DNA of 64,000 bases from the NCBI RefSeq assembly GCF_003173355.1, contig NZ_QGMY01000008.1, forward strand, positions 248,001 to 312,000. The letters are read 5' to 3'. Positions 37,314-46,214 of the stretch are shown here, one piece after another. The notes below the pieces were generated by a model. That model worked only from the letters and a program-made list of their open reading frames with translations. It had not been told where the DNA came from and did no database searches. The position numbers were made by a program, and so were the translations under genes. Positions within the stretch are counted from its first letter, which is position 1. Each line of letters begins with the position of its first letter. This DNA is from Methanospirillum lacunae (GTDB taxonomy: Archaea; Halobacteriota; Methanomicrobia; Methanomicrobiales; Methanospirillaceae).

Positions 37314-37354
37314 TACGGACATCCGTAATATATTAATAACTACGGGTAGCCGTA
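37314..37354 (+). promoter_or_regulatory. Twin palindromic operators around the TATA box of the MarR-methyltransferase gene
   Basis: TACGGACATCCGTA (37314-37327; perfect 6-bp arms) and TACGGGTAGCCGTA (37341-37354; perfect 5-bp arms) lie 27 bp apart, start to start. Between them is AATATATTAA (37327-37336), a good TATA box. The second palindrome ends 11 nt before the ATG. One operator covers the upstream (BRE) side and the other the TSS side, as expected for autorepression by the encoded wHTH protein. Confidence 0.75.
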
Positions 37355-37365
37355 ATAAGTACGCA

Positions 37366-38604
37366 ATGGATCCAACCTCACACCTCAGGCTCTCGCTGGG
37401 GTTTGTTGCCACCGTGATGAATATGCTCTTTGGAACAGACAGGGGACGTAAAAACCTCCTGAGTCCTGGAGCTATTGAGATATTGTACACATCGTATTTT
37501 TCTCCGGTGTGCATGGGTGATATTGCCGGAATGCTAGGGGTTACACCCAGCTCAGCAACAGATCTTGTAAATTATCTCGAACGGGAGGGATTTGTCCGAA
37601 GGGTCCAGGATCCTGACAACCGGAGAGTTATCAGAGTTGTTCCTGCGAAGAAGGGAGAACTCTGGCTTCTTGAGACTGAAGAAAAGATCTATGGGTTTCT
37701 TGAATCCCGTCTTTCCAGGTTACCTCCACAGGAGAGATACCTGTTTGCCAGCCTCTGCAGTCAGTTTACCGGTGTTGAGGATGAGATGACATTTATCTCT
37801 GAGATCAGTGCCTTCAAAAAGGATCGGGAGTCAGTAAAAATTCCTCTTATCACATACAAAGACGGGAACCTGTTGCGGCTAGAAGAGGTTGTTGACAAAC
37901 GGTACGAGACAGATCCATTCCCATATTCTTCAAAGGAATCATCAGTTATGTTTGAGAAACGAGTACCAGAAACAGTAGAAGGAATTCAGGATGAAATCAC
38001 CGCTGCAGCATATGATATCATGCAACGTGGTCTGCGTGATGCGGGCCTTCTCCCGGTAGATGACCTCATCAAAGAGACCCAACCCGGAGATAACGGTCTT
38101 GAAATCGGGCCCGGACCTGGGTATTATGGGCTTGAATGGGTCAAAAAGACTGACGGGACAACTCTTACCGGGCTTGAGATAAGTCCCGCGATGATACGGC
38201 TCGCTACAAATAATGCAATCTCTTATAATCTGAATGATCGGGTGAGGTATCAGGAAGGCAACGCTCTTATGATGCCATTTGAGGATAACCTATTCTCTCT
38301 GGCATTCTCAAATGGATCGCTCCATGAATGGGAGGATGCAGGATCTGTTTTCTTGGAAATACACCGGATGCTCCAACCAGGAGGGAGGGTAATGGTGACC
38401 GATCTAAAACGCGATCTCTCTCCTGAGATTTTCAGTTTCATGCAGGGCAGTTGCAGTTCTGAAGAGATTAAGAAGGGTTTTGAAACATCAGTCCGGGCAG
38501 CGTATCGAAAGGAAGAACTTGAAGAGATTCTCTTTAAAATTCCATTCAGCTCATCACAGGTGATTGCCCATCCCTATGGCCTTGTTGTCCTTGCCAGGAA
38601 GTGA
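37366..38604 (+). CDS. MarR-type winged helix fused to SAM-dependent methyltransferase
   Basis: 412 residues. The N-terminal MarR domain (5-140) has helix-turn-helix MGDIAGMLGVTPSSATDLVN, wing at FVRRVQDPDNRRVIRV and flanking dimer helices. A linker (150-225) joins a class I methyltransferase (228-375) with motif I GLEIGPGPGYYG at 244-255, the acidic LTGLEIS after strand 2, GNALMMPFEDNLF and LQPGGRVMVTDLKRD. The fusion is in one uninterrupted frame with no sign of assembly error. Substrate unknown: a small-molecule effector methylated by its own sensor, or a metabolite, arsenic or metal-related compound. Probable autoregulation through the twin palindromes. Confidence 0.9.
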   Translation: MDPTSHLRLSLGFVATVMNMLFGTDRGRKNLLSPGAIEILYTSYFSPVCMGDIAGMLGVTPSSATDLVNYLEREGFVRRVQDPDNRRVIRVVPAKKGELWLLETEEKIYGFLESRLSRLPPQERYLFASLCSQFTGVEDEMTFISEISAFKKDRESVKIPLITYKDGNLLRLEEVVDKRYETDPFPYSSKESSVMFEKRVPETVEGIQDEITAAAYDIMQRGLRDAGLLPVDDLIKETQPGDNGLEIGPGPGYYGLEWVKKTDGTTLTGLEISPAMIRLATNNAISYNLNDRVRYQEGNALMMPFEDNLFSLAFSNGSLHEWEDAGSVFLEIHRMLQPGGRVMVTDLKRDLSPEIFSFMQGSCSSEEIKKGFETSVRAAYRKEELEEILFKIPFSSSQVIAHPYGLVVLARK

Positions 38605-38843
38605 TTTATTCTGCAATCATCACGGTTTGAAATAGCCGAATATAATGATTAAATCTTGTGTCCAATTGGTCAAATACTGCGTTCTGGTTAGCAATCGTTC
38701 TGGATTATTCCAGAACACTTTTTCATTTATTCGGTAATATAAGGCGTAGAATCAGACTCACAGTAAATATTCGATCACATTGTGCAGGTCACAAACCTAT
38801 ATGGGGCTTACATTATTAGAATCGGGGCTGGTTTGTGGCGGGG

Positions 38844-39281
38844 TTATTTCTTAGCCTCATCGCGTTCCAAGGCTGCTTTGGCAAAGGTAGATCTGATATC
38901 CTGAATATTACCTAGTATCTCACTGACATCAGTCTTTTTTCCTCTGATTGATGGGTCTGAATATTCTATGGATCCTTCGGATGAGAAGTCATCTTCAGAG
39001 ACCATCACTCCGAATGTTCTCCCTATTTCAGGTTCAATCACCTCATCAAGTGGGTTTTCGAGTCGCTCTTTCACATCTATTCTGAGTTTTTCAAGAAGGT
39101 CCTCCATGGAACTTTCAGTCAATCCGATGACAATTATCTCTCGAGGATCCTCAATATTGATCAGGGAGAACATCCGGTTTTCAGATGCAAATCCTGTTGT
39201 ATGAAACCATCTCTTTCTGAAATCTTCATAGGTTTTTCCTTCCCGCAATCTACGGGTGACAATTGCTCCCATGGTCACCAT
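38844..39281 (-). CDS. Conserved-looking hypothetical protein
   Basis: 145 residues, soluble. The N-terminal part (MGAIVTRRLREGKTYEDFRKR) to EDPREIIVIGLTE resembles an alpha/beta dimeric-barrel monooxygenase-like fold, but no catalytic residue can be named. The C-terminal half is acidic with an EVIEPEIGRTFGV segment. A start at the third-codon-later ATG (MGAIV) is possible. Function unknown. Confidence 0.6.
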   Translation of the reverse strand: MVTMGAIVTRRLREGKTYEDFRKRWFHTTGFASENRMFSLINIEDPREIIVIGLTESSMEDLLEKLRIDVKERLENPLDEVIEPEIGRTFGVMVSEDDFSSEGSIEYSDPSIRGKKTDVSEILGNIQDIRSTFAKAALERDEAKK

Positions 39282-39429
39282 AAATCATAGTCCATTTAGA
39301 TCTCATATAAAATTTCTTAGTACAAGAGAACCATTCTCCATGCTACCAAGCAAAAGAAGATTTATGTGCCATCTGTCTTTAGCAGGATAGTTCTTATATC
39401 ACTGCGTTGATCTCCGTACAGGCGAGTTC

Positions 39430-40539
39430 ATGGTAAGCGATGTCTTTCTTGCACGAATGCGGATTAAGAGTCCGGATGAAAATAATCTCACCAAGATAAC
39501 CAAACTTCTAAAAGCGGCCGGCCTTTCTGATCGAATTGAAGAGGGTGATCTTACTGCGGTAAAACTTCACTTTGGTGAGCTTGGAAATGATACCTATATC
39601 AAACCGGTTTTTGTGAGACAGGTTGTTGATGAGATAAAAGGGCTGAAAGGCAAACCCTTCCTGACTGATACAAATACCATGTATATCGGGGCCCGTCATA
39701 ATGCTGTTGACCATCTGCAGGTTGCAATTAGGCACGGATTCTGTTATGCAGTCGTGGATTCTCCTGTAACAATCGCTGATGGTCTGACCGGTAATAATAC
39801 CCGCATGGTCGCAGTGAAGGGTAAGCACTTTGAATCAGTGAAGATTGCCGGTGACATCGCTGATGCAGATGCGATGATCGTTCTCTCTCATGTCAAAGGT
39901 CATGCCCTCTCCGGGTTTGGAGGTGCTATCAAGAACCTCGCGATGGGCTGTGCAACTCCGCTCGGAAAGAGAGATCAGCACCAGGGGATGCAGGCGAATA
40001 TCAATCCACAATCCTGTGTCGGGTGTGGATTCTGTGTAACCCAGTGTCCGTTCGATGCGATCAGGTGTAATGGCAAGGTTGCCCGGGTTGAGAAGTCAAT
40101 CTGCTATGGCTGTTCTGCATGTCTGCAGGTCTGCCCGGAAAATGCCATAGATTTCAACTGGAAAGATGATGTTCCAAAGTTCATCGAGAGGATGGTCGAG
40201 TATGCAGCAGGGGCAGTTGCAGGAAAGGAGGGCAAGATCATCTACCTGAGTTTTGTGATGTCGGTGACTCCTGACTGTGACTGTGTTCCATGGAGTGATG
40301 CACCGATTGTTCCTGACATCGGGTTCCTTGCCTCAACTGATCCAGTTGCGATCGATGCTACAGCCGTCGATTTAATTAATCAACAGCCAGGGATCAAAGA
40401 GAGCTGCCTGCATGAGCATCATGCTCCGGGTGAGCATAAGTTCACCGGGCTGTGGGCAAAGGTTGATGGTGAGCACCAGATCCGGTATGGTGAGCGGATG
40501 GGGCTTGGGAGTCGTGAATACCGGTTAGTGGAGGTTTAA
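39430..40539 (+). CDS. DUF362 protein with internal 2x[4Fe-4S] ferredoxin domain
   Basis: 369 residues. DUF362 halves (1-185 and 255-369) surround a ferredoxin insert with CVGCGFCVTQCP and CYGCSACLQVCP (about 197-245). Motifs VKLHFGELGNDTYI, SHVKGHALSGFGGAIKNLAMG and DPVAIDATAVDL are typical. The insert position differs from the C-terminal one at 33849, so the two belong to different DUF362 branches. Function unknown, likely redox. Confidence 0.93.
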   Translation: MVSDVFLARMRIKSPDENNLTKITKLLKAAGLSDRIEEGDLTAVKLHFGELGNDTYIKPVFVRQVVDEIKGLKGKPFLTDTNTMYIGARHNAVDHLQVAIRHGFCYAVVDSPVTIADGLTGNNTRMVAVKGKHFESVKIAGDIADADAMIVLSHVKGHALSGFGGAIKNLAMGCATPLGKRDQHQGMQANINPQSCVGCGFCVTQCPFDAIRCNGKVARVEKSICYGCSACLQVCPENAIDFNWKDDVPKFIERMVEYAAGAVAGKEGKIIYLSFVMSVTPDCDCVPWSDAPIVPDIGFLASTDPVAIDATAVDLINQQPGIKESCLHEHHAPGEHKFTGLWAKVDGEHQIRYGERMGLGSREYRLVEV

Positions 40540-40565
40540 TCTATCTCCCTTTTTTTCAGATTCAT

Positions 40566-41152
40566 TTACGAAGTTTTTTTCGCAATTCTAGTGATCGTAG
40601 AGATAAACTCAGTTTTTCCTCTGGTGTATGGCTCCCGATCAAACCGATCTCTCTCCTGGAGTTCAAGTTTCAGGGTACTATACCGGGCTGCAACCTCTGG
40701 ATGCTGAATCAGGTAATCTCTGAAGTACAATTCATCCCAATCTCCGCTGTATCTGATATGGACATGAAATGCCTGTCCTGAAAATCCCTCCGGGGTGTAT
40801 CCTTTCGTAAACATCATGTGGGGAGCAGGATTGCGAGGTTGGGGATCGTAAAGATACCCGATACCCATCAACGAAGTTATCAGGGTTTCCTTGTATATCC
40901 CATCGATAACCTCAAGCAGAATATCAATCGTAGGCTTTGCTATGATCCCGGGAATAGATGTACTTCCGTAATGCGATATCCTGACAATATTGTTCTCCCC
41001 AACTGCTTTGAGATAATCTCTTTCTCAGTCACATACCGCGAAGGCCATACCGAGTTGCATTCAGTCAGAATGATAGGAAACAGTCGCCCAAGTTCCTGAG
41101 GACTAAGATTGTTCAGCGGTTTAGTCAAACTGAGGTCTCCGGTAGTATTCAC
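40566..41152 (-). pseudogene. GrpB/UPF0157 (nucleotidyltransferase-fold) gene with a frameshift
   Basis: From GTG at 41152 the frame encodes the GrpB-type N-terminus LSPQELGRLFPIILTE ... YVTEKE. It then leaves the family, while the next frame continues with DYLKAVGENNIVRI, HYGSTSIPGIIAKPTIDILL and GFSGQAFHVHIRY to the normal end at 40566. The switch lies at about 41015-41027 (in gagaaagagattatctc on the coding strand). A TGA stands in the second frame just before it. The GST and PTIDILL motifs of the nucleotidyltransferase core are otherwise intact, so the change is recent or a sequencing error. Confidence 0.8.
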
Positions 41153-41237
41153 TAAAGTGGATGAATACTGTAAAATAACTCTTGAATTTGAATAAAATTA
41201 CTGAAAAAAAGAAAGGTGAGTTTACCTGTAATCAGGA

Positions 41238-42091
41238 TCACGAGACACTTTTGTTTGATGTACAGTCAGTGCAGTTATTACAGTACTCTATCTTGTAAGG
41301 CTGCGATGGGTCTACTCCCGGATTATCTGCAAGATAATTTCCAAGTTTCTGTATTTCAAGGTCTGTAGAGTGCTTCTGACCTGCAGAGATGATATAATCC
41401 TTACAATAGGATTCGTTATCACACTTATCAGCGCCATGGACCGCGACATACCATTCTGAATTGTTCAGCACAAGGCCACAATCACAGACAGCATATGGAG
41501 ATGCAGGTCTGTCAGTATTGATATCAACATTAATATCCTGTGGGAGAACGGTGCATGGTGCATTCCAGCTGTCTGCAAATACTCCGTTTCCACTTGCATT
41601 GGAGCAGGATTTCATATACACATCGCCCTGGTAGTCTGAAGGGGTAGTATTTGGATCAATCTCATTACCCTGAACTGGTGCTGCATGGGCAAAGGAGAAC
41701 GTTGAAGTGACCTGACCGACTGAGTATCCTGCCTTGATCATCCATTCTCCATCTCCATTCATGTAGATACCAACCGGTTCCCACGTAGAGCAGGCCCCAC
41801 CAATGGAACTCCCGTTCTCAACAGAGCAGGAACACCGCATCTTTGTTGGATCATTCTTATCAGGAACACAGATAGTAGTATCACATATTGCATATGGCTG
41901 ATTACAGACATAACCCATCTGCATCTGGTTGTTTTTTGTAATTCCTGAGGCCGCACTTATGTTATCAGCACTTCCGGCGACTGACTTTACAATACTCGTT
42001 TTATTGACAGCAGTTTCAGCAAATGAAACTGAAATTATGCATGGTATAAAAAGCAGTCCGATTAAAAATATAAACTTTTTCCCACACTCAT
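41238..42091 (-). pseudogene. Secreted Cys-rich protein, apparent 1-nt deletion at its start
   Basis: The open frame encodes KKFIFLIGLLFIPCIISVSF (a signal peptide), ETAVNKTS, then a Cys-rich, sequon-bearing exported domain of about 240 residues (about 16 Cys) ending in CNNCTDCTSNKSVS. No in-frame ATG, GTG or TTG precedes the signal peptide. ATG at 42091 (M-S-V-G-K) would be in frame if the A5 run at 42080-42076 had six A. Ribosome-like GGTG sits just before that ATG, and a TTTATAAATAA promoter element is about 65 nt upstream. Either a phase-variable or mutated start, or a homopolymer read error. Shorter products from the ATG at 41924 would lack export. Confidence 0.7.
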
Positions 42092-42302
42092 CACCCAGAG
42101 AAACTGAATAATATTCCTACGAAATATTTGTATTAAAAGTTTGGTAGTTAGAATTTATTTATAAATCATTTCAGCCATTAATTTAGGTAATATCAAAAAT
42201 AATTAAAGAAATGAATTATTTTACCAGCCTAATAAAAACAGTTAGGCTATGCTAAATGTACAAGGAGAGTCCGAGGAATCTAAAATAACTATTTCTTTCT
42301 GA

Positions 42303-42476
42303 TCAGAATGTATGATCGTGGGTATTTGACCGGTTTACCGATCTCAGGATATACAGGAGAATAATTCCATTAATTATCAAACCTCCCAGGATGAGAATCA
42401 AAGAATTCTCCAGGGGAACATGGAGGTATTGGTTGAGAATCGGATCTGCAATAAACGCAGTAGTAGACATTTCCAT
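42303..42476 (-). CDS. Small single-pass membrane protein, 57 residues
   Basis: ATG at 42476 preceded by AGAGGGT. Reads MEMSTTAFIADPILNQYLHV at the start, then a clear hydrophobic helix (about 24-44, SLILILGGLIINGIILLYIL), then basic and polar NRSNTHDHTF. A GTGTG-T6-CACAC hairpin (42492-42507) lies just upstream. No homologue recognised. Codon use and the clean Shine-Dalgarno spacing support translation. Confidence 0.5.
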   Translation of the reverse strand: MEMSTTAFIADPILNQYLHVPLENSLILILGGLIINGIILLYILRSVNRSNTHDHTF

Positions 42477-42567
42477 TACCCTCTGTTGTCTGTGTGTTTT
42501 TTCACACGATAATAGTTGGGATCATCAGTTTACATCATTATTACTGAATGACTAAAGGATTCAGTGT

Positions 42568-43542
42568 TCAAATATCCTGTTCTAATGCCTTGAGTGCCTT
42601 GATGATTGCCCATTTCCCCCGGCCAAGATCTTCCATCAATCTCTCAACAATCTCCCCTTTCTTCAGACCTTCTCCTTTAAGATCCTTGTACCTCTGCAGA
42701 AGATCAGATCGCGATTCAGATGTCCACCTCTCCCTCTGCCTTTTTGGAGCAGAGCATTCAGGAATCCGTTGTTCATTGAGGAGAAATCCAGGGGTTAGAT
42801 TCATTAGTTCAGGAACCCTCACAGAATAGATTGAAGGAGATATTTCAAATCCGACTGCCCTTCTATTCAGCCCAACTGCTGTCCGTGCCGTTGAGCCGCC
42901 TCCTAAAAAGAGATCACATACCAGATCTCCCTCATTGCTGGAATACAGGATCATCTTTGTCAGAAGCTGCACCGGGAGTTCATTCTTGTTTTTAATCTGC
43001 CCGGGTTTGTACTCGCGATTTATTACCCATACATCCTCTCTGTCCTGGTAATTTAATGAACCCCCTTCTAAAGATTTCTCCTCTGCCCCGAATCTGGATT
43101 CAAGGTTGAATGTCCGCCTTCCACCAGGTTTTTCATAAAAAAGGATGTGGTAATGGGATGAGATGTACTTGCGACTTGTCCAGACTCCAAAGTTGTATTT
43201 CCAGACGATGTGATTGATCTCGATTAGCGAGGTGTGCCTGAGTGCATGAAGGATATGGTAAAGGTTCGAATATCCTGATACAATATAAATCGAACTACCT
43301 GGTTTTAAAATCCGTTCAGCCTCTTTTATCCACTCAATTGAGAACTGCCCGTACTCCTCTTCTGGGATCTCAACATATCCATCAACAACACAGCTCTCAT
43401 TCCTGTTGTAATGCTTATGGAGAGTATCTCCCTTGATGCCATACGGTGGATCGGTAATGATAAGATCAACTGAATTCTCTTCAAGGTGCTTTCTGGCACC
43501 GGTAATACAAGATTCGTTATAAAGTGTGCAGATAGACATCAT
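42568..43542 (-). CDS. Orphan DNA methyltransferase (DPPY type, beta order)
   Basis: 324 residues. Catalytic motif IV DPPYG at 31-35 precedes the SAM-binding motif I CDLFLGGGSTA (about 210-220), the beta-class order; DPPY favours N6-adenine over N4-cytosine. The intervening region includes FGVWTSRKYISSHYHILFYEK. The last 60 residues (LKKGEIVERLMEDLGRGKW) are a helical add-on that may bind DNA. No restriction nuclease is adjacent, so an orphan regulatory or protective role is plausible. Confidence 0.9.
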   Translation of the reverse strand: MMSICTLYNESCITGARKHLEENSVDLIITDPPYGIKGDTLHKHYNRNESCVVDGYVEIPEEEYGQFSIEWIKEAERILKPGSSIYIVSGYSNLYHILHALRHTSLIEINHIVWKYNFGVWTSRKYISSHYHILFYEKPGGRRTFNLESRFGAEEKSLEGGSLNYQDREDVWVINREYKPGQIKNKNELPVQLLTKMILYSSNEGDLVCDLFLGGGSTARTAVGLNRRAVGFEISPSIYSVRVPELMNLTPGFLLNEQRIPECSAPKRQRERWTSESRSDLLQRYKDLKGEGLKKGEIVERLMEDLGRGKWAIIKALKALEQDI

Positions 43543-43749
43543 TCTTGGATATTTTGGAATTTGTGAGTGTAGATAATCCGTTCTAGATCATTTTTTGTTG
43601 CATGATATTTCAAAAGGTTGATTTCATCCGCACTTATTCAATCTCATTTCAACCAAGATAGGGTTAAGAAAAGGTTTCTTATTACCGGATGCTCGTACAT
43701 CAGAGAATGAGAAGAAGCCCCTTAACGGGGCATGTAAAACATACTAGAC

Positions 43750-43890
43750 ATGCAGATAAAAACCACTGCACCAATGGGCGCTGCATTCCTGCAGAGCCTT
43801 CAGATTACTGCGTTTACTATCCATGTTGTTGTACCGGCTATGATCCTACTTGCAGGAGCGGTTGCATATCATGCCGGCTGGATCATCTAA
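43750..43890 (+). CDS. Small hypothetical membrane protein, 46 residues
   Basis: Reads MQIKTTAPMGAAFLQSLQIT then a hydrophobic helix through VVVPAMILLAGAVAYHAGWII. Weak ribosome site. It converges on echF, with CTTTTT-aa-AAAAAG sequence between (near 43900) that could end both transcripts. No homologue recognised. Confidence 0.35.
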   Translation: MQIKTTAPMGAAFLQSLQITAFTIHVVVPAMILLAGAVAYHAGWII

Positions 43891-43920
43891 ACGCCCTCCT
43901 CCTTTTTAAAAAAAGTTCTT

Positions 43921-44295
43921 TTATGATGCCGGTGCTGCCTCTTGTGCACCAACAGGTTCAGGTCCGGTATATGTCTCGCCCTGTTGTTTTTCCTGAGGGG
44001 GAAGATACTCTGGCAGAAGATGCAGACAGTCTTTTGGACAGTATTCAACACACCCTCCGCAGACGATACACCTGAACCGGTCTATATGCCACGTCCTCTC
44101 TGCCTTCGTTACTATGATTGCATCGGCAGGACAGTGCATACTACATAACCCGCAGAAAATGCACTTTTCAATCTCAACAACAAGGTGTCCCCGGGTTTGT
44201 GGAGTCTTTTTTGCAGGCACAGCAGGGTACCTGCGGGTGTCCGGTCCCCTTATCAGGGATTTTGCAATCATCTTTGTAATCGTAAAGGCACTCAT
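43921..44295 (-). CDS. echF: Ech hydrogenase subunit F, 2x[4Fe-4S] ferredoxin-like
   Basis: 124 residues from ATG at 44295 (MSAFTITKMIAKSLIRGPDT); the longer frame to 44340 runs back into echE and lacks family support. Two cluster motifs CIFCGLCSMHCP and CIVCGGCVEYCP carry electrons between ferredoxin and the catalytic core. Last gene of echABCDEF, one nt after the echE stop. The Pro/Gln-rich tail (EYLPPQEKQQGETY) is longer than usual. Confidence 0.93.
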   Translation of the reverse strand: MSAFTITKMIAKSLIRGPDTRRYPAVPAKKTPQTRGHLVVEIEKCIFCGLCSMHCPADAIIVTKAERTWHIDRFRCIVCGGCVEYCPKDCLHLLPEYLPPQEKQQGETYTGPEPVGAQEAAPAS

Positions 44296-44296
44296 A

Positions 44297-45376
44297 TTAC
44301 CGCTCCATACAACCAATGCAGGGATCAATTGAGAGCACAATTACCGGAACATCAGCCATTTGACAGCCGGCAAGCGTCTTAACCAGGGCAGGAACATTTG
44401 CCATTGTTGGAGTCCGGACACGGTGCCTGAGAAGATTTTTCTTTCCACCACCTTTTACAAAATGGAGCACTTCGCCCCGTGGCTGTTCGACTCGTGAGAA
44501 GTATTCACCGTCAGGGTTGCCTTTCACTTTGACCTCGATCTCTCCTTCAGGAATTGCATCGATGGCCTGCCTGATCAGATCAATTGAGACTGACATCTCC
44601 TCTGCCCTGACAAGACACCTGGCATAACAATCTCCATCGTCGTGCGTTACCGGTTTGAAATCAAGATACTCGTATGCACCATATCCAAGCATCCGCATGT
44701 CACTCTTAATCCCGGATCCCCGGGTCATTGGTCCTACTGCCCCGAGTTCCCATGCATCTTTCTTTGAGAGATGACCGACTCCGACTGTTCTACTCTTGAT
44801 TGTCGGCTCATCAGTGAAGACTGCCACAAGGTCATCAACCTCTGACTGCAGAATATCAAGACCTGCTTTCATCTGTGTAAGCTGAGGTGCTGCGATATCT
44901 TTTCTCACACCACCGACTTTGCAACTTCCCTGGATGACTCTTCCGCCAGTTGTCTCCTCAAGCACATCAAGCACACTTTCCCTGATTCGCCATGACTGCA
45001 TGAAGAGATTTTCAAATCCCATACTGTCTGCGAAACATCCAAGCCAGAGAAGATGACTGTGCAGACGTGAGTACTCAGACCAGATCGTTCTCAGATATTC
45101 TGCCCGGGCTGGCACCTCTATTTCCATAAGAGCTTCAATACCCTGACTGTACCCGACACTATGGATAAAACTACAGATTCCACAGATACGCTCTGCTATG
45201 AAGATGTAATCTTTATAATCCCGCTTTTCAACGAGTTTCTCAAGACCACGGTGGACATATCCGATTCGCGGAATAGCCTCAACGACCTTCTCATCCTCAA
45301 GCACCAGATCTAAATGGATCGGTTCAGGCAGGACCGGATGCTGAGGTCCGAATGGAACAACAACCTGTCTACCCAT
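44297..45376 (-). CDS. echE: Ech hydrogenase subunit E, [NiFe] catalytic subunit
   Basis: 359 residues. Both nickel-ligand pairs are present: RICGIC (Cys65, Cys68) and DPCIGC (Cys353, Cys356). The protein ends three residues after the last Cys (MER), so no cleavable C-terminal extension is visible, as in Ech and CODH-linked enzymes. Intact ligands mark it as a real hydrogenase, not the NuoD-like relative. Overlaps echD by one nt. Confidence 0.96.
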   Translation of the reverse strand: MGRQVVVPFGPQHPVLPEPIHLDLVLEDEKVVEAIPRIGYVHRGLEKLVEKRDYKDYIFIAERICGICSFIHSVGYSQGIEALMEIEVPARAEYLRTIWSEYSRLHSHLLWLGCFADSMGFENLFMQSWRIRESVLDVLEETTGGRVIQGSCKVGGVRKDIAAPQLTQMKAGLDILQSEVDDLVAVFTDEPTIKSRTVGVGHLSKKDAWELGAVGPMTRGSGIKSDMRMLGYGAYEYLDFKPVTHDDGDCYARCLVRAEEMSVSIDLIRQAIDAIPEGEIEVKVKGNPDGEYFSRVEQPRGEVLHFVKGGGKKNLLRHRVRTPTMANVPALVKTLAGCQMADVPVIVLSIDPCIGCMER

Positions 45377-45762
45377 CAGGCTCCCTCCTTTTTGGCGACA
45401 GTAGGTTTTCCGAATGGATAAGGAATTGATGTCGTGATAAAAGTCCCTTTGAAGTCAAGGAGATTTCCTTGTATTTTCAGTCCGTAAAGATCAGAGATCT
45501 CATTCTCATATCCGAATGCCGCAAAGTATATCCCGGTAATGCTGTTAATTGGAGAACCTGCATCAGTTATCAGTTTCAGGTCTACGAATTTGAACTTCTG
45601 ATCCTGATCTACATGTTCAAATGAGTAATGGAGTTCAAAATCATCTCCAATCCGTGCACAACAGATCTGAACCAGCCGGGAGCCGATATCTTTCTGTTTT
45701 TGCACTTCAGATGCAAGTGTCTGAAGGGTTACTTCAATCGTCTCTTGTCCTTCCTTTCTCAT
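45376..45762 (-). CDS. echD: Ech hydrogenase subunit D (NuoC-like)
   Basis: 128 residues, the 30-kDa NADH-dehydrogenase-subunit family. Conserved region is ENEISDLYGLKIQGN near the end, homologous to the NuoC ERE-DLFGI patch. Accessory subunit that contacts EchC and EchE. Overlaps echC by 4 nt. Confidence 0.93.
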   Translation of the reverse strand: MRKEGQETIEVTLQTLASEVQKQKDIGSRLVQICCARIGDDFELHYSFEHVDQDQKFKFVDLKLITDAGSPINSITGIYFAAFGYENEISDLYGLKIQGNLLDFKGTFITTSIPYPFGKPTVAKKEGA

Positions 45763-46202
45763 GCCCCAGCCTCCGCTCGGCTCATATCTGCTCGTTTTTG
45801 TTCAAGAATTCCAAGAGCCTTGACTATTCCATCGATGATCTGTTCAGGTCGTGCTGCACATCCGGGAACCCAGACATCAACTGGAAGAATCTCTCCTACT
45901 CCGCCTGCGATATTGTAACACTCTTTGAAGATTCCGCCTGTACAGGCACAAATTCCAACACCTACAACGACCTTTGGGTGTGGCATCTGGTCATAGAGGT
46001 TCTGGATTACTGACCTGTTCTGCTCATTAACGCCACCGGTAATGACGAGGATATCTGCATGTTTGGGATTTCCAGTATTGATTATCCCAAATCTCTCCAC
46101 ATCGTACCGCGGGGTCAGGCAGGCAAGAATCTCGATATCGCACCCATTACAACTGGAGGCATCGTAATGGAGTATCCAGGGTGATTTTGATAAGTATGCC
46201 AT
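45759..46202 (-). CDS. echC: Ech hydrogenase subunit C, small [4Fe-4S] subunit
   Basis: 147 residues with the proximal cluster Cys18 and Cys21 (SSCNGCDIEIL), Cys85 (ICACTGG) and Cys115 (VPGCAARPE). Homologous to NuoB. Transfers electrons between EchF and the NiFe centre in EchE. Separated by 12 bp from echB. Confidence 0.96.
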   Translation of the reverse strand: MAYLSKSPWILHYDASSCNGCDIEILACLTPRYDVERFGIINTGNPKHADILVITGGVNEQNRSVIQNLYDQMPHPKVVVGVGICACTGGIFKECYNIAGGVGEILPVDVWVPGCAARPEQIIDGIVKALGILEQKRADMSRAEAGA

Positions 46203-46214
46203 ATTTTTTCTCCA

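Noticed and set aside
44296-44340. Longer EchF beginning at 44340
   Set aside because: The extra 15 residues run back into echE, and the ATG at 44295 directly follows the echE stop.
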